Source: Faecalicatena absiana (lineage in GTDB: Bacteria > Bacillota > Bacilli > Lactobacillales > Lactobacillaceae). Taken from it: DNA of 64,000 bases. The notes under the pieces were generated by a model. The model was not told the DNA's origin. It saw only the letters and a program-made list of their open reading frames with translations, and searched no databases. Shown piece by piece: positions 35,616 through 44,219 of the stretch. Position 1 is the first letter of the stretch, and every line of letters starts with the position of its first letter. Made by a program: the position numbers and the translations under genes. The stretch is from positions 62,001-126,000 of the forward strand of contig JAEDAG010000004.1 of assembly GCA_017309015.1 (NCBI GenBank), read 5' to 3'.

Positions 35616-36162
35616 TTAATCGGCTTCAGTAATCCCAACGCGCTGCTTGTCAATGTCGCGCTTTTCCAGCTCTTCTTCCGTTTCACCGACGCCAACCCCG
35701 CAAAGTGGCGTGAAGCCGTCTGGCAGGTCCAGGTCAGCAATGGTTTCTGGGTGGTTGCGCAGGGCAGCGACTGCCCCGTAAATGTAGCAGGCGCCATAGC
35801 CCTTGTCTTCCGCAGCCAAGACCATGTTGTGGCCCATAATGCCGGCAGTAGCCCAAGCCATTTCATCAACCTTCTTGGCTGAGACCAGAATCAGGGTTGG
35901 CACCCCATAAAGAGGGTGGGAGTGGAGATCGCCAAACATCATGGCAGCTTCTTGATCAATCGCCTTCAAAAGCTTCTTGATCAATCGCCTTCAAAAGCTT
36001 CTTGTCAGTGACTACGGTAAACAGATAGTTTTCGTATTTGCCCATGGCTGCTGGCGCGTATTCCCCAGCTTCCAGTATCTTCTGCAGATCTTTCTTGTCG
36101 GCTGCCTTGCCCGTGTAGGTTCGGACAGTCTTGCGACTCTTAAGCAATTTCTTGAATTTCAT
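35616..36162 (-). pseudogene. Nitroreductase family gene broken by a 25-bp tandem duplication
   Basis: The N-terminal part starts at ATG 36162 (MKFKKLLKSRKTVRTYTG) and reads to TDKKLLKAIDQEA, then goes out of frame. The C-terminal part (AAMMFGDLHSHPLYGVPTLI ... GVGVGETEEELEKRDI) is in the next frame. The break is a direct duplication of 25 bp, 35946-35970 and 35971-35995. Removing one copy restores one continuous frame of about 170 codons with a typical FMN-dependent nitroreductase layout. The ribosome binding site GGAGGT is intact and the rest shows no decay, so the event is recent and in principle reversible. Confidence 0.88.
35946..35995. repeat. 25-bp tandem direct repeat (two copies)
   Basis: The unit beginning AGCTTCTTGATCAATCGCC is present twice without spacer (35946-35970 and 35971-35995), and its first nine bases occur a third time at 35996. 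It causes the frameshift in the nitroreductase gene. Confidence 0.95.
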
Positions 36163-36325
36163 ATAGAATGTACCTCCTATCACGATCACAAAGTTCCTTC
36201 TGCTTAAAATTATACATCAGCTTCTATTGGAAACAAATTAATGTGATTTAAGCTTTTGCTTAAGAAAAGATAAACATAATCCGTTTAAAAGCTGTCGACC
36301 TTTTTGAAAAATCCCGCGAAAATGC

Positions 36326-36354
36326 TTGACTAACATCGGCAAAAATCATATAGT
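36326..36354 (+). promoter_or_regulatory. Promoter of the pyrBC operon
   Basis: TTGACT (36326-36331) and TATAGT (36349-36354) with a 17-bp spacer, 240 bp before pyrB. Confidence 0.75.
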
Positions 36355-36383
36355 TAAGAAAACAAAAAATGACCTTTAAAATT

Positions 36384-36556
36384 AGCCCCGTGAGACTAAG
36401 AAGGTTGCTCATTCAGCAGACAAAGCTAGCAATTGTTGCAATTGTCCGGATTTCCGTCCGACCAGTCGCTGATATTCTAGCCAGCATCAGCCAGTGATGC
36501 GGGCGGAATGAGAAAAGACCATCTTGTGCCCATGCGGGCCAGGATGGTCTTTTTTT
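36384..36556 (+). promoter_or_regulatory. Probable PyrR-binding attenuator in the pyrB leader
   Basis: The leader contains CCCCGTGAGACTAAGAAGG (from 36386), which resembles the PyrR-binding loop consensus (CC.G.GAGRCT..GAAGG). It ends in a strong terminator: AAAAGACCATC (36513-36523) with GATGGTCTTTTTTT (36543-36556). PyrR bound to UMP favours termination in known systems. I did not resolve the antiterminator pairing. pyrR itself is not in the window. Confidence 0.65.
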
Positions 36557-36593
36557 GATCGTCTCGCGATTAGCTCGAAAGGAAGTAGCAAAA

Positions 36594-37601
36594 TTGTTAT
36601 CAGTTACCAAGGACCAAAATGATACTAATGCCGGCAAGGACGACAAGCTCCTTCGCCTGCCGTACTTCGTCAGTGTAGAACAATTGGATGTCGAGGACGT
36701 CTTCAACCTGATCCACCGGGCTCAGTACTTCAAGAAAGGCGGAGCCGTGCCGAAGCTTAGCCGGCCGGTCTTCTGCGTCAACATGTTTTTTGAAAACTCC
36801 ACCAGAACCCACACGAGCTTTGAAGTTGCTGAACGCCGCCTGGGCTTGACCGCTATTCCATTCGATCCAGCGCACTCTTCAGTCAAAAAGGGTGAAAGCC
36901 TCTACGACACCGAGCTGACCATGGCATCGCTTGGCATTGAGCTCAGCGTCATCCGCCACTCAAAGAACGCCTACTACGATGAGATCATTCATCCAAAGGC
37001 CGGCCAGCACCTTCAGATGGGCTTGGTCAACGCCGGTGACGGTTCCGGCCAGCACCCTTCACAAAGCATGCTGGACATGATGACCATCTACAACGAATTT
37101 GGCCACTTTGACGGCTTAAAGGTCATGATCGTCGGCGACTTGACCAACTCCCGCGTTGCCCGCTCCAACATGGAAATCCTGAACAAGCTGGGGGCTAAGG
37201 TCTACTTCTCCGGTCCAGAATACTGGTATGACCCAAAGGAATTTGGCGACTACGGCACCTACGTCAAAAACATTGATGACGAAATTGCCGACGTGGACGT
37301 CTTGATGCTTCTGCGGGTGCAGCACGAACGCCACACCAGCGACAGCGACAACACGGAAGAGCTGTTTGACCCGGCTGCCTACAACGAACAATACGGCCTG
37401 AATCAAAGAAGATACGACTTGCTGAAGGACAGCGCGATCATCATGCACCCAGGTCCAATCAACCGCGGCGTTGAATGGGACGGGAATCTGGTTGAGGCAC
37501 CTAAGTCGCGCTACGCCGTCCAGATGCAAAACGGGGTCTTCGTCAGAATGGCCATGATTGAAGCCGTCCTGCGCGGACGGAAGATTGGGGGACTTGAATA
37601 A
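36594..37601 (+). CDS. pyrB: Aspartate carbamoyltransferase catalytic subunit
   Basis: 335 residues from a TTG start chosen because GAAAGGAAG lies 8 bases upstream. The carbamoyl phosphate loop [20 protein letters not shown] is intact, as are the [14 protein letters not shown] and LRVQHERH regions and the C-terminal [10 protein letters not shown]. It condenses carbamoyl phosphate with aspartate in pyrimidine synthesis. The residues look fully functional, unlike the CarAB pair that should supply its substrate. Its stop overlaps the pyrC start (TAATG). Confidence 0.95.
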   Translation: MLSVTKDQNDTNAGKDDKLLRLPYFVSVEQLDVEDVFNLIHRAQYFKKGGAVPKLSRPVFCVNMFFENSTRTHTSFEVAERRLGLTAIPFDPAHSSVKKGESLYDTELTMASLGIELSVIRHSKNAYYDEIIHPKAGQHLQMGLVNAGDGSGQHPSQSMLDMMTIYNEFGHFDGLKVMIVGDLTNSRVARSNMEILNKLGAKVYFSGPEYWYDPKEFGDYGTYVKNIDDEIADVDVLMLLRVQHERHTSDSDNTEELFDPAAYNEQYGLNQRRYDLLKDSAIIMHPGPINRGVEWDGNLVEAPKSRYAVQMQNGVFVRMAMIEAVLRGRKIGGLE

Positions 37602-38887
37602 TGTCAACTCTTTTGAAAAACGGCTTGGTCTACATCGATGGCGAGCTCCACGAGGAAGATTTGCTGATTGCCGGGACTAAGATCAAGGCGATCGGCTTTG
37701 GCTTGGAAGCTGACCAGCCAGACGAAATCATTGACCTCAAGGGCAAGCTGGTTGCTCCAGGTCTGGTAGACATTCACGAACACTACAGAGAGCCTGGCTT
37801 CACTTATAAGGAAACGATCAAGACCGGGTCTGCCGGTGCTGCCAGAGGCGGCTTTACAACGGTCTGCACCATGCCAAACGTTGACCCGGTTCCAGACGAC
37901 GTGGAGACCTTCAAGAAGCAGGTTGAGCTGAACCAGAAAAGCAGCCTGGTCCACTTGTACCAATACGCGGCAATTACCAAGGACCTGACCAGTGATGAAG
38001 TCGTCGACATGGAAGGACTCAAGGAAGCTGGTGCTTTTGCCTTCAGCAATGACGGCAAGGGGATCCAGCAGGCCGGGACCATGTATGATGCCATGAAGCT
38101 GGCTGCCAAGGTTGGCCTGCCGATCTGCGAGCACGTGCAAGACGACTCTCTCTACCACAAGGGGGTCATGAATGCCGGCAAGCGGGCTGAAGAGCTTGGC
38201 CTGCCAGGGATCCTGGGCGTGAGTGAATCAGCCCAGGTAGCCCGCGACCTGATCCTGGCCCAGGAAACTGGCGTCCACTACCACGTCTGCCACGTGTCAA
38301 CCAAGGAAAGCGTTGAGCTGGTCCGCCTGGCTAAGGAATACGGGATCAACGTTACTGCTGAAGCCGCGCCGCACCACCTGCTCCTTAACGAAGAAGACAT
38401 CAATGGCAACAACGGCTACTACAAGATGAATCCGCCTTTGAGAAGCGTGGAAGACCAGGCTGCCCTGATCGATGGCCTGCTTGATGGCACGATTGACCTG
38501 ATCGCCACCGACCACGCGCCGCACAGCCTGGAAGAAAAAGCCGGAGACATGCGCAAGGCAGCTTTTGGCATTATCGGCAATGAAACGGCCTTTGCCTGCC
38601 TTTACACCAAGTTCGTCAAGAGTGGGGCGATGGACCTGGAGCTGCTCCTGGACTTGATGAGCTACCAGCCTGCCAAGCTCTTTGGCCTTGACGCGGGCGT
38701 GCTGGCTCCAGGAAAGGAAGCTGACATCGCGGTCTTTGACCTGGACCACGTGGAGACCATCAACGAAGACGACTATCTGTCAAAGGGGAGAAATACCCCA
38801 TTTACTGGCGAAGAAGTCTACGGCATGACCGCGCTGACCTTCGTCAGCGGCAAGCTGGTCTACAAGAACAAGCACTTAGCCGACTAG
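37601..38887 (+). CDS. pyrC: Dihydroorotase
   Basis: 428 residues, class I dihydroorotase of the amidohydrolase fold. The zinc HxH motif is in [18 protein letters not shown]. Further ligands are in [14 protein letters not shown], with the catalytic Asp in [13 protein letters not shown]. Length is normal. It is co-translated with pyrB. The terminator that should follow has been split by an IS3-type element. Confidence 0.95.
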   Translation: MSTLLKNGLVYIDGELHEEDLLIAGTKIKAIGFGLEADQPDEIIDLKGKLVAPGLVDIHEHYREPGFTYKETIKTGSAGAARGGFTTVCTMPNVDPVPDDVETFKKQVELNQKSSLVHLYQYAAITKDLTSDEVVDMEGLKEAGAFAFSNDGKGIQQAGTMYDAMKLAAKVGLPICEHVQDDSLYHKGVMNAGKRAEELGLPGILGVSESAQVARDLILAQETGVHYHVCHVSTKESVELVRLAKEYGINVTAEAAPHHLLLNEEDINGNNGYYKMNPPLRSVEDQAALIDGLLDGTIDLIATDHAPHSLEEKAGDMRKAAFGIIGNETAFACLYTKFVKSGAMDLELLLDLMSYQPAKLFGLDAGVLAPGKEADIAVFDLDHVETINEDDYLSKGRNTPFTGEEVYGMTALTFVSGKLVYKNKHLAD

Positions 38888-38924
38888 CAAATAAATACAG
38901 AAAAGCACATCCCTTGCTTAGGGG

Positions 38925-40383
38925 TGATGTGACCCCCAAAATTGGGACAAATTAGTATTATGCCGTTAAGGTTGTTAAAACATGATTCCGATATTCAATC
39001 GGGGTCATGTTTTTTCGTCCTGTTTTGATTCTTACGTTGTTGTAGTAATCGATATATTTGTGAATAGCTTGTTCAAGCTCATCTAAGTCCTTGTATTTAT
39101 GCTCTTGGCCGTAGAACATCTCCCGCTTAAGAATACCGAAGAAGCCCTCCATTAGGCCGTCGTCAAGAGAGTTGCCTAGCCTGGACATACTCTGATCGAT
39201 CCCTCTGTTAGCCAGAGCGGATTGATATGCATAGTGCTGATATTGCCAGCCACGGTCTGAGTGGAAAATAAGCCCGTTAAGAGCCGGGTGCTTCTCAAAT
39301 GCATCATCTAGCATAGTCATCACTTGCTTAAGGTCTGGGTGTCTAGAAATGTTGTAGGAGATGATTTCTTGGGTACAACCATCGATAATTGGAGAGAGGT
39401 AGAGCTTTTGATCTTTAAGATGGAATTCTGTCACGTCGGTAAACCAATGTCTGTCGGGAATAATTGCGTAGAAATTGCGTTTGATTAAGTCTGGCTTGAT
39501 CTTGCCTTGAACGCCATAATAGCTGCTGTATTTGCGTTTCTTGCGGATTGAGATGGCGAATAAGCCCATCTTTTGCATGAGCCTCTGCACCTTCTTATGG
39601 TTGATCTCATAGCCTTCCCGGCGGAGTTGTCCGCAGATTCTCCGGTACCCATAGCGCCGGCTATGTTCAAGATAGATCTCTTTGATTCGATCCATCAGCT
39701 TCTGGTTACGAGAATCCTTGTCTGGCTTATGAGTCTGATAGTAGTAGTTACTTCTTGAAATATGAGGCAATCCAGGATTGGCATTGATAACGTCGATAAT
39801 GTACTTAACGCTAAGCCGCAATTCTTGCCTTAATTCAGTGATTGCACGAGCTAATTCTTCTTTTCTTGGCTCTTCCGTTCTTGAATTAAGGCCTCCAATT
39901 TTTTTACGTATGCAAGCTCGACTGTAAGCCTCTTTACCTGCTCTTCCAGCTCTTTGATCCGTTGTTTGTCCTTGTTTTTGGGCATTCTTGGGTGGTCTAC
40001 CTTTCTTCTTGGTAATGACAGTATACCCGTTTTCTTTGAAAGAGCGAAGCCAATTAGCAAGAATTCCTTGATTCGTAAGCCCTAAGTCTAAGGAAACCTG
40101 CCTAAGAGCTTCACCACCTAGCAGAACTCTATCAATGGCAGCGAGCTTGAAATCAGCAGTATATTTCTGTTGAGGGCGATCCAAAATGGCTTCGCCATGC
40201 TTTTGGATCAAGTCTACCAAATATTGGATTCCTCCACGCTCCATCCCATATTTTCGGCTGAGGTAGGTGCCTCTTCTATGATCGTCTACCCATTCGTGGT
40301 AGATAGCAAGTTTGATTTCTTTAGTGTATTTAGTCATGAAAATAACCCCCGAAATTAGTGTCCTAATTTCGGGGGTCATATCA
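38925..40383 (-). mobile_element. IS3-type (IS150-like) insertion sequence, 1459 bp
   Basis: The inverted ends are TGATGTGACCCCC at the left and TGATATGACCCCC (complement) at the right, continuing .AAATT.GGAC. GGGG flanks both sides (38921-38924, 40384-40387), fitting a 3-4 bp target duplication. With the IS and one GGGG removed, the flanks form a good terminator: AAAAGC.CATCCC with GGGATG.GCTTTTTT. The IS therefore inserted into the terminator shared by pyrC and the recombinase gene. Confidence 0.88.
38958..40337 (-). CDS. IS3 family transposase, OrfA-OrfB fused by a 1-nt insertion
   Basis: A single frame of 459 codons from ATG 40337. The N-terminal 115 residues are the OrfA helix-turn-helix (MTKYTKEIKLAIYHEW ... 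KKKGRPPK). The C-terminal part is the OrfB DDE integrase domain (FTDVTEFHLKDQKLYLSPII, FHSDRGWQYQ, LGNSLDDGLMEGFFGILKRE). The OrfA leucine zipper is instead in another frame (KQRIKELEEQVKRLTVEL, about 39850-40000). One extra A near 39985 explains the switch. About 45 residues between the domains are therefore nonsense sequence. The transposase is probably defective for dimerisation. Confidence 0.85.
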   Translation of the reverse strand: MTKYTKEIKLAIYHEWVDDHRRGTYLSRKYGMERGGIQYLVDLIQKHGEAILDRPQQKYTADFKLAAIDRVLLGGEALRQVSLDLGLTNQGILANWLRSFKENGYTVITKKKGRPPKNAQKQGQTTDQRAGRAGKEAYSRACIRKKIGGLNSRTEEPRKEELARAITELRQELRLSVKYIIDVINANPGLPHISRSNYYYQTHKPDKDSRNQKLMDRIKEIYLEHSRRYGYRRICGQLRREGYEINHKKVQRLMQKMGLFAISIRKKRKYSSYYGVQGKIKPDLIKRNFYAIIPDRHWFTDVTEFHLKDQKLYLSPIIDGCTQEIISYNISRHPDLKQVMTMLDDAFEKHPALNGLIFHSDRGWQYQHYAYQSALANRGIDQSMSRLGNSLDDGLMEGFFGILKREMFYGQEHKYKDLDELEQAIHKYIDYYNNVRIKTGRKNMTPIEYRNHVLTTLTA

Positions 40384-40402
40384 GGGGATGCGCTTTTTTG
40401 TC

Positions 40403-41482
40403 TTATTGTCGCGGTTTGTTTTGGTCCTGATCAGCGATAGCGTTCAACGCCCGGCGCTGCTCGGTCTGGTCGACGTGGGTATAGAGGTCGGTCGCGGTCG
40501 TGCCCTTTTGCCCCAGCTGCTGGGCCACCATGACCTGGTCCTTGGTTACCTGGTAGAGCTCGGAAGCCACTGTATGGCGCAGCTTATGCGGGGTCAGGGG
40601 ATGGCCGAAGGCGGCTGAGTATTTGCCAACCATCTTTTCAATGGCGTTGGTGGTCATTCGCCGGCATTGGCCGTGATAGTTGGTCAAGAAGAAGGCACGG
40701 TTGTCCTTTTCCGGGCGGTAGCGGCGCTCCCGCAAGGCTGCATATGCTTTGAGATAAGGCAGGGTCCAGGAGGCAATTGGCACGCTGTCCCGCTGGCCGC
40801 CCTTCCGGGTCACGTCTAATGTGGCTTCTTTCAGGTTGATGTCTTTCAGGTCAATCCCGGCACATTCCGAAACTCTGATGCCCGTTCCCAGAATCAGGGC
40901 CACGATCGCCATGTCCCGCTCCTTGTTCTGGCGAAAGGCTGAAAGGGCTCTGGCCTTGCACAGACCTTCATATTCCTTGTCCAAGAAGTCCAAAAACTGA
41001 TACTTCAAGTCTCCCGTGTACATATGGGCTTCAAGGGCATGGGCCCGGTAGTTCAGGGTCTTGGTGTAGGCCAGGGACTTGACTTTTAGCATCACGTTGT
41101 GGTCAAAATAAGGCTTGCCGTTGTTGTCTTCAGAGGTAATGGTCAGGAATTTAAAGAGCGAGCGCAGGGCATTGATGGAGCGGTTGACCGTGGTCGGCGA
41201 ATTAAGGTGTCCCTGCTGGTTCTTGGTATGGCTTAAGCGATCCAGGTAGAGCATCATGTCGCTCCGGCGCAGCCGCTCCAAGTCAGAAGGGACGATTTCC
41301 TGATTGCATGAGGCTTTAGCCAGGCCTTCAGTCCGCAGCCAGTTAAAGAAGCGGCGGATTTCAGTCAGATATTGGTAGCTGGTGGTCAAAGAATGCCGGT
41401 TCTGCAACTGGTAGTCGCGCACGAAGTCGGGCATCTTGGCCAGCTCTTGGTCAATCAGCGACAAATATTTCTTGGTTTCCAT
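40403..41482 (-). CDS. xerS: Tyrosine recombinase, XerS-like
   Basis: 359 residues. The length and N-terminus (KKYLSLIDQELAKMPDFVRDY) are those of XerS, the single recombinase used for chromosome dimer resolution in streptococci and some lactobacilli, rather than the 300-residue XerC/XerD. Catalytic residues: Arg in GTGIRVSECAGI, Lys in RKGGQRDSVPI, H-x-x-R in HKLRHTVAS and Tyr in DLYTHV. The usual LGH box reads LGQ here, so the third His is replaced. No dif-like site could be seen in the 150 bp upstream. GAGG precedes the ATG. Confidence 0.82.
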   Translation of the reverse strand: METKKYLSLIDQELAKMPDFVRDYQLQNRHSLTTSYQYLTEIRRFFNWLRTEGLAKASCNQEIVPSDLERLRRSDMMLYLDRLSHTKNQQGHLNSPTTVNRSINALRSLFKFLTITSEDNNGKPYFDHNVMLKVKSLAYTKTLNYRAHALEAHMYTGDLKYQFLDFLDKEYEGLCKARALSAFRQNKERDMAIVALILGTGIRVSECAGIDLKDINLKEATLDVTRKGGQRDSVPIASWTLPYLKAYAALRERRYRPEKDNRAFFLTNYHGQCRRMTTNAIEKMVGKYSAAFGHPLTPHKLRHTVASELYQVTKDQVMVAQQLGQKGTTATDLYTHVDQTEQRRALNAIADQDQNKPRQ

Positions 41483-41639
41483 ACTAGCCTCACTAATCTT
41501 CTTTTTGACACAAACGTTTGATCGTCATTCTCTATGTCACAGAATACTAGAAAAGCGGGGCGAATGCAAGTTCGGGCAATTCAGGCGGCTATTTTTGCCC
41601 AGCGCGCTATAATAGATTGCAGAAGGAAGGTAGCAAAAA

Positions 41640-42356
41640 TTGAAGGCAACGAAGATTATTTTGGAGGCCGGCCCAACTTACCAAGAAGGGGCTAACAACT
41701 GGTTTGAGCGCTTGACTTTGGAGAGCGGCTTTTTGCAAGAAGAATTGGGGCACCAAGAAGACGGCAAGGCCTTGCTCACCTGGTCATACAAGACTGACAG
41801 CCAGAAGTTCGCGGCCTGCTTCGCGCAAGCCGGCCAGTTGCTGGAAAAGATCACGCACGAAATCCGCGACTACCGGGATGCGGCGGATGACTACTTGAAA
41901 GTGCAATTGTTTGAAAATTCCAGCAAGACCTTGAACACGATTACTGAATTTTCGCCCCTGCAGCCGGACATGCAGGAATTGCTACGGGTTTTGAACCAGA
42001 TGGTGCCGGCCTGTGAAGACCGCATGCTTTTGTTCAATCCGGTTGAGGATGACTTGGCCTACCCGGTCAAGAGCACGCCGGAATGGGATGCCAAAGCGGA
42101 AAAATGGCTCAATCAGGAAGTCATTTTTGGCGGGACGGTCTTGGAGAACCAGACCAGCTTGGGCGAAAGCCAGGTCACGCTTAGAATGGACGATGGCGGG
42201 ACCGTCCTGGTCAAGTATTTCGACCGCGACAGCGACCAGCTGCTTGAATACGGGAACGGGATCACGGTTGGCGGACGCTTGATGGTTCGCGGCGCCTTCG
42301 TAGGCAAAGACGCGGATACCTTTGTCGTCGTGCCGGATACGATCTACGACCGTTAG
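41640..42356 (+). CDS. Protein of unknown function, 238 aa
   Basis: A TTG start at 41640 is preceded by AGAAGGAAGG and, 27 bp upstream, by TATAAT (41608-41613). The product is soluble and acidic, with a helical N-terminal two thirds (EKITHEIRDYRDAADDYLK). A beta-rich C-terminal third (VTLRMDDGGTVLVKYFDRDS ... VGGRLMVRGAFVGKDADTF) looks like a small OB-type barrel. I recognise no family. Glycerate kinase begins 18 bp downstream, so the two are likely co-transcribed. The region is not AT-rich and looks native. Confidence 0.8.
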   Translation: MKATKIILEAGPTYQEGANNWFERLTLESGFLQEELGHQEDGKALLTWSYKTDSQKFAACFAQAGQLLEKITHEIRDYRDAADDYLKVQLFENSSKTLNTITEFSPLQPDMQELLRVLNQMVPACEDRMLLFNPVEDDLAYPVKSTPEWDAKAEKWLNQEVIFGGTVLENQTSLGESQVTLRMDDGGTVLVKYFDRDSDQLLEYGNGITVGGRLMVRGAFVGKDADTFVVVPDTIYDR

Positions 42357-42374
42357 TCAATAAAGGAGCGAAAA

Positions 42375-43517
42375 ATGGCACTGAAATTCGTACTAGCACC
42401 AGACTCATTTAAAGAGAGCATGACGGCCAAGGAGGTCTGCCACGCCATGGCTCAAGGAATCAAAAAAGTCTTTCCAGATGCAGAAATCGTTGAAGTGCCC
42501 ATGGCCGACGGGGGCGAAGGGACAGTAGATGCCTTAGTCGCCGCCAACCATGGCGAAAAGCGGACCGTCAGCGTGCTTGGACCTGACGGCAAGAACGAAA
42601 CTGCTGCTCAATACGGCCTGATCAATGATGGCACCTGTGCGGTAATTGAAATGGCGCAGGCTTCAGGATTGGAGCTCCTGCCGCCGGAGAAAAGAAATCC
42701 TCTGGTGACCACGACTTATGGTACTGGCCAGTTGATCAAAGATGCCCTGGACCGCGGGGTCAAGAAGCTGATCATTGGCCTTGGCGGCAGCGCGACCAAT
42801 GATGGCGGGGCAGGGATGGCCCAAGCTTTAGGGGTCAAGCTGCTTGATCAAGAGGGACAAGCGCTGCCTTTTGGTGGCGGCGCCTTGGGAAGGCTGGCCA
42901 AGCTGGATGCCAGTGAGATTGACCCGCGCTTGCGGACGGCTGAAGTGCTGTTAGCCAGTGACGTAACCAACCCTTTGACTGGCGAAAATGGTGCTTCACG
43001 CGTTTTTGGCCGGCAAAAGGGGGCCACGCCAGAGATGATCGCGCGGCTGGACCAGAACCTGGCCCACTATGCAGCTGTTATCCGTGAATCTATCGGCAGA
43101 GACGTTGAACATGAGCCAGGTGCTGGAGCAGCAGGCGGTCTAGGGGCCGGGCTCATGGCCTTTACCAATTGCCAGACTCAACCTGGGGCACAGATCGTCA
43201 TTGCCGAGAACCACTTAGAAGAGCAGCTGGCAGATGCCGATTTCGTCTTCACCGGCGAAGGCGGCACCGATTTTCAGACCAAGTTCGGCAAAACGCCATA
43301 TGCCGTAGCTCAAGTTGCCCGCAAGCGGGGCATCCCCGTGTACACGGTCGCCGGCAGCCTGGGCGAGGGGATCGACAGCCTTTATGATGCTGGCTTCGAC
43401 GCTATTTTTGGCATCCTGGACACGGTCTGTTCCTTGCCAGACGCGCTCAAGCATGGTCCGGCAAACGTCGCGCGGACCTGCGAGAACATTGCCAGAGTCA
43501 TCAAATCAGTCAAATAA
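42375..43517 (+). CDS. glxK: Glycerate kinase (GlxK type)
   Basis: 380 residues, glycerate kinase type 1. N-terminal FVLAPDSFKESMTAKEVCHA, PMADGGEGTVDALV, GLGGSATNDGGAGMAQALG and VFTGEGGTDFQTKFGKTPY are family signatures. It phosphorylates D-glycerate to 2- or 3-phosphoglycerate. AAAGGAG fixes the ATG. It could feed the phosphoglycerate pool used by serA, but no operon link exists. Ends at a strong terminator. Confidence 0.94.
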   Translation: MALKFVLAPDSFKESMTAKEVCHAMAQGIKKVFPDAEIVEVPMADGGEGTVDALVAANHGEKRTVSVLGPDGKNETAAQYGLINDGTCAVIEMAQASGLELLPPEKRNPLVTTTYGTGQLIKDALDRGVKKLIIGLGGSATNDGGAGMAQALGVKLLDQEGQALPFGGGALGRLAKLDASEIDPRLRTAEVLLASDVTNPLTGENGASRVFGRQKGATPEMIARLDQNLAHYAAVIRESIGRDVEHEPGAGAAGGLGAGLMAFTNCQTQPGAQIVIAENHLEEQLADADFVFTGEGGTDFQTKFGKTPYAVAQVARKRGIPVYTVAGSLGEGIDSLYDAGFDAIFGILDTVCSLPDALKHGPANVARTCENIARVIKSVK

Positions 43518-43520
43518 AGA

Positions 43521-43556
43521 CAGAGCCGCATTCCTAAGCAGGGATGCGGCTCTTTT
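43521..43556 (+). terminator. Terminator after glxK
   Basis: AGAGCCGCATTCC / GGGATGCGGCTCT with a 6-nt loop, followed by TTTT. Confidence 0.9.
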
Positions 43557-43705
43557 ACGGCTAAAATATTTTTATATTTATTTTTGGACTGGTCATAAGC
43601 TAAAAAGCAAAGCTTTTGCCCAAACGCTGCTTAAAATAGTTTCTCATCTTAGGCATTTTTGGCTTGTTTATCGAAGCAGCTTCTCGAAAATCGCAAGCGT
43701 TTACG

Positions 43706-43734
43706 TTTGCATTATGAAAAGAATGTGATAAGAT
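43706..43734 (+). promoter_or_regulatory. Promoter of the unidentified 43.7-44.1 kb transcript
   Basis: TTTGCA (43706-43711) and TAAGAT (43729-43734) are separated by 17 bp, with an extended TG before the -10. The first purine is expected near 43741. Confidence 0.65.
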
Positions 43735-43740
43735 TAAAGT

Positions 43741-44096
43741 ACAAAAAAGAAAGGAGGACACTCCACCAGAAACTTAAGCATCTTAATCGCCAGAACTTAC
43801 TTAGTTCGAAAAGGAGATGGGCCCGATGGGCAATAATGGTAGGATAGCAAATTCTAATAAATGATAGAAGGGACTGTTACCACCATAAAATTTAAGTTTA
43901 ATCATCAGGGCTGACTTGCAAATCAAAGTTGGTTTCGATGTACCGCTGTTGGAAAATGTAAGTTTACATCTGATTTGAAAGAGGTGTTACCACCATCATA
44001 ATGAGAAAAACTGAATACGACGTAACTGTTACTCGTTCCTGAATAGCAAGCTGAACTCAATGCACAGCTGCTTTTCAGGAATTTTTTTGTTTTTTA
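43741..44096 (+). ncRNA. Unidentified structured transcript with three mini-ORFs
   Basis: A promoter at 43706 and a strong terminator at 44035-44096 delimit about 355 nt without an ordinary gene. It contains AAAGGAGG (43751) with no start codon after it, and hairpins GCCC-gat-GGGC (43821), CAAATCA/TGATTTG (43919/43972) and ATGTAA-gt-TTACAT (43957). GTTACCACCAT occurs twice (43877, 43987). Mini-ORFs: 43826-43864 (MGNNGRIANSNK, after GGAG), 43861-43914 (MIEGTVTTIKFKFNHQG, coupled by ATGA) and 44001-44042 (MRKTEYDVTVTRS). It matches no riboswitch or sRNA family I know. It may encode short peptides, be a regulatory RNA, or both. Confidence 0.5.
44035..44096 (+). terminator. Terminator of the unidentified transcript
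   Basis: TTCCTGAA.AGCA.GCTG pairs with CAGC.TGCT.TTCAGGAA, a long stem with small interruptions, followed by TTTTTTTGTTTTTT. Confidence 0.85.
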
Positions 44097-44219
44097 GTTA
44101 GGGTGATTAACCTGCATACGATTATTTATATAAGATAATACTTGTTTTGCAAGAAAAAGAAATATTAAAGCCTGCAGAAGTATATAATTAAAGTAGCTAA
44201 GCATAAAGGAATGATAGAT

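Larger units (their letters stand above)
38901..40400. terminator. Intrinsic terminator split by the IS3 element
   Basis: AAAAGCACATCCC (38901-38913) and GGGATGCGCTTTTTT (about 40385-40399) are the arms of one hairpin, now 1.46 kb apart. The original loop was about 8 nt. It served convergent pyrC and the recombinase gene. Confidence 0.75.

Noticed and set aside
41483..41639. dif_SL recombination site next to the XerS-like gene
   Set aside because: No 31-bp imperfect dyad with dif-like half-sites could be recognised.
43659..43847. 62-codon open frame crossing the promoter of the unidentified transcript
   Set aside because: It overlaps the promoter, lacks a ribosome binding site and has an implausible basic composition.
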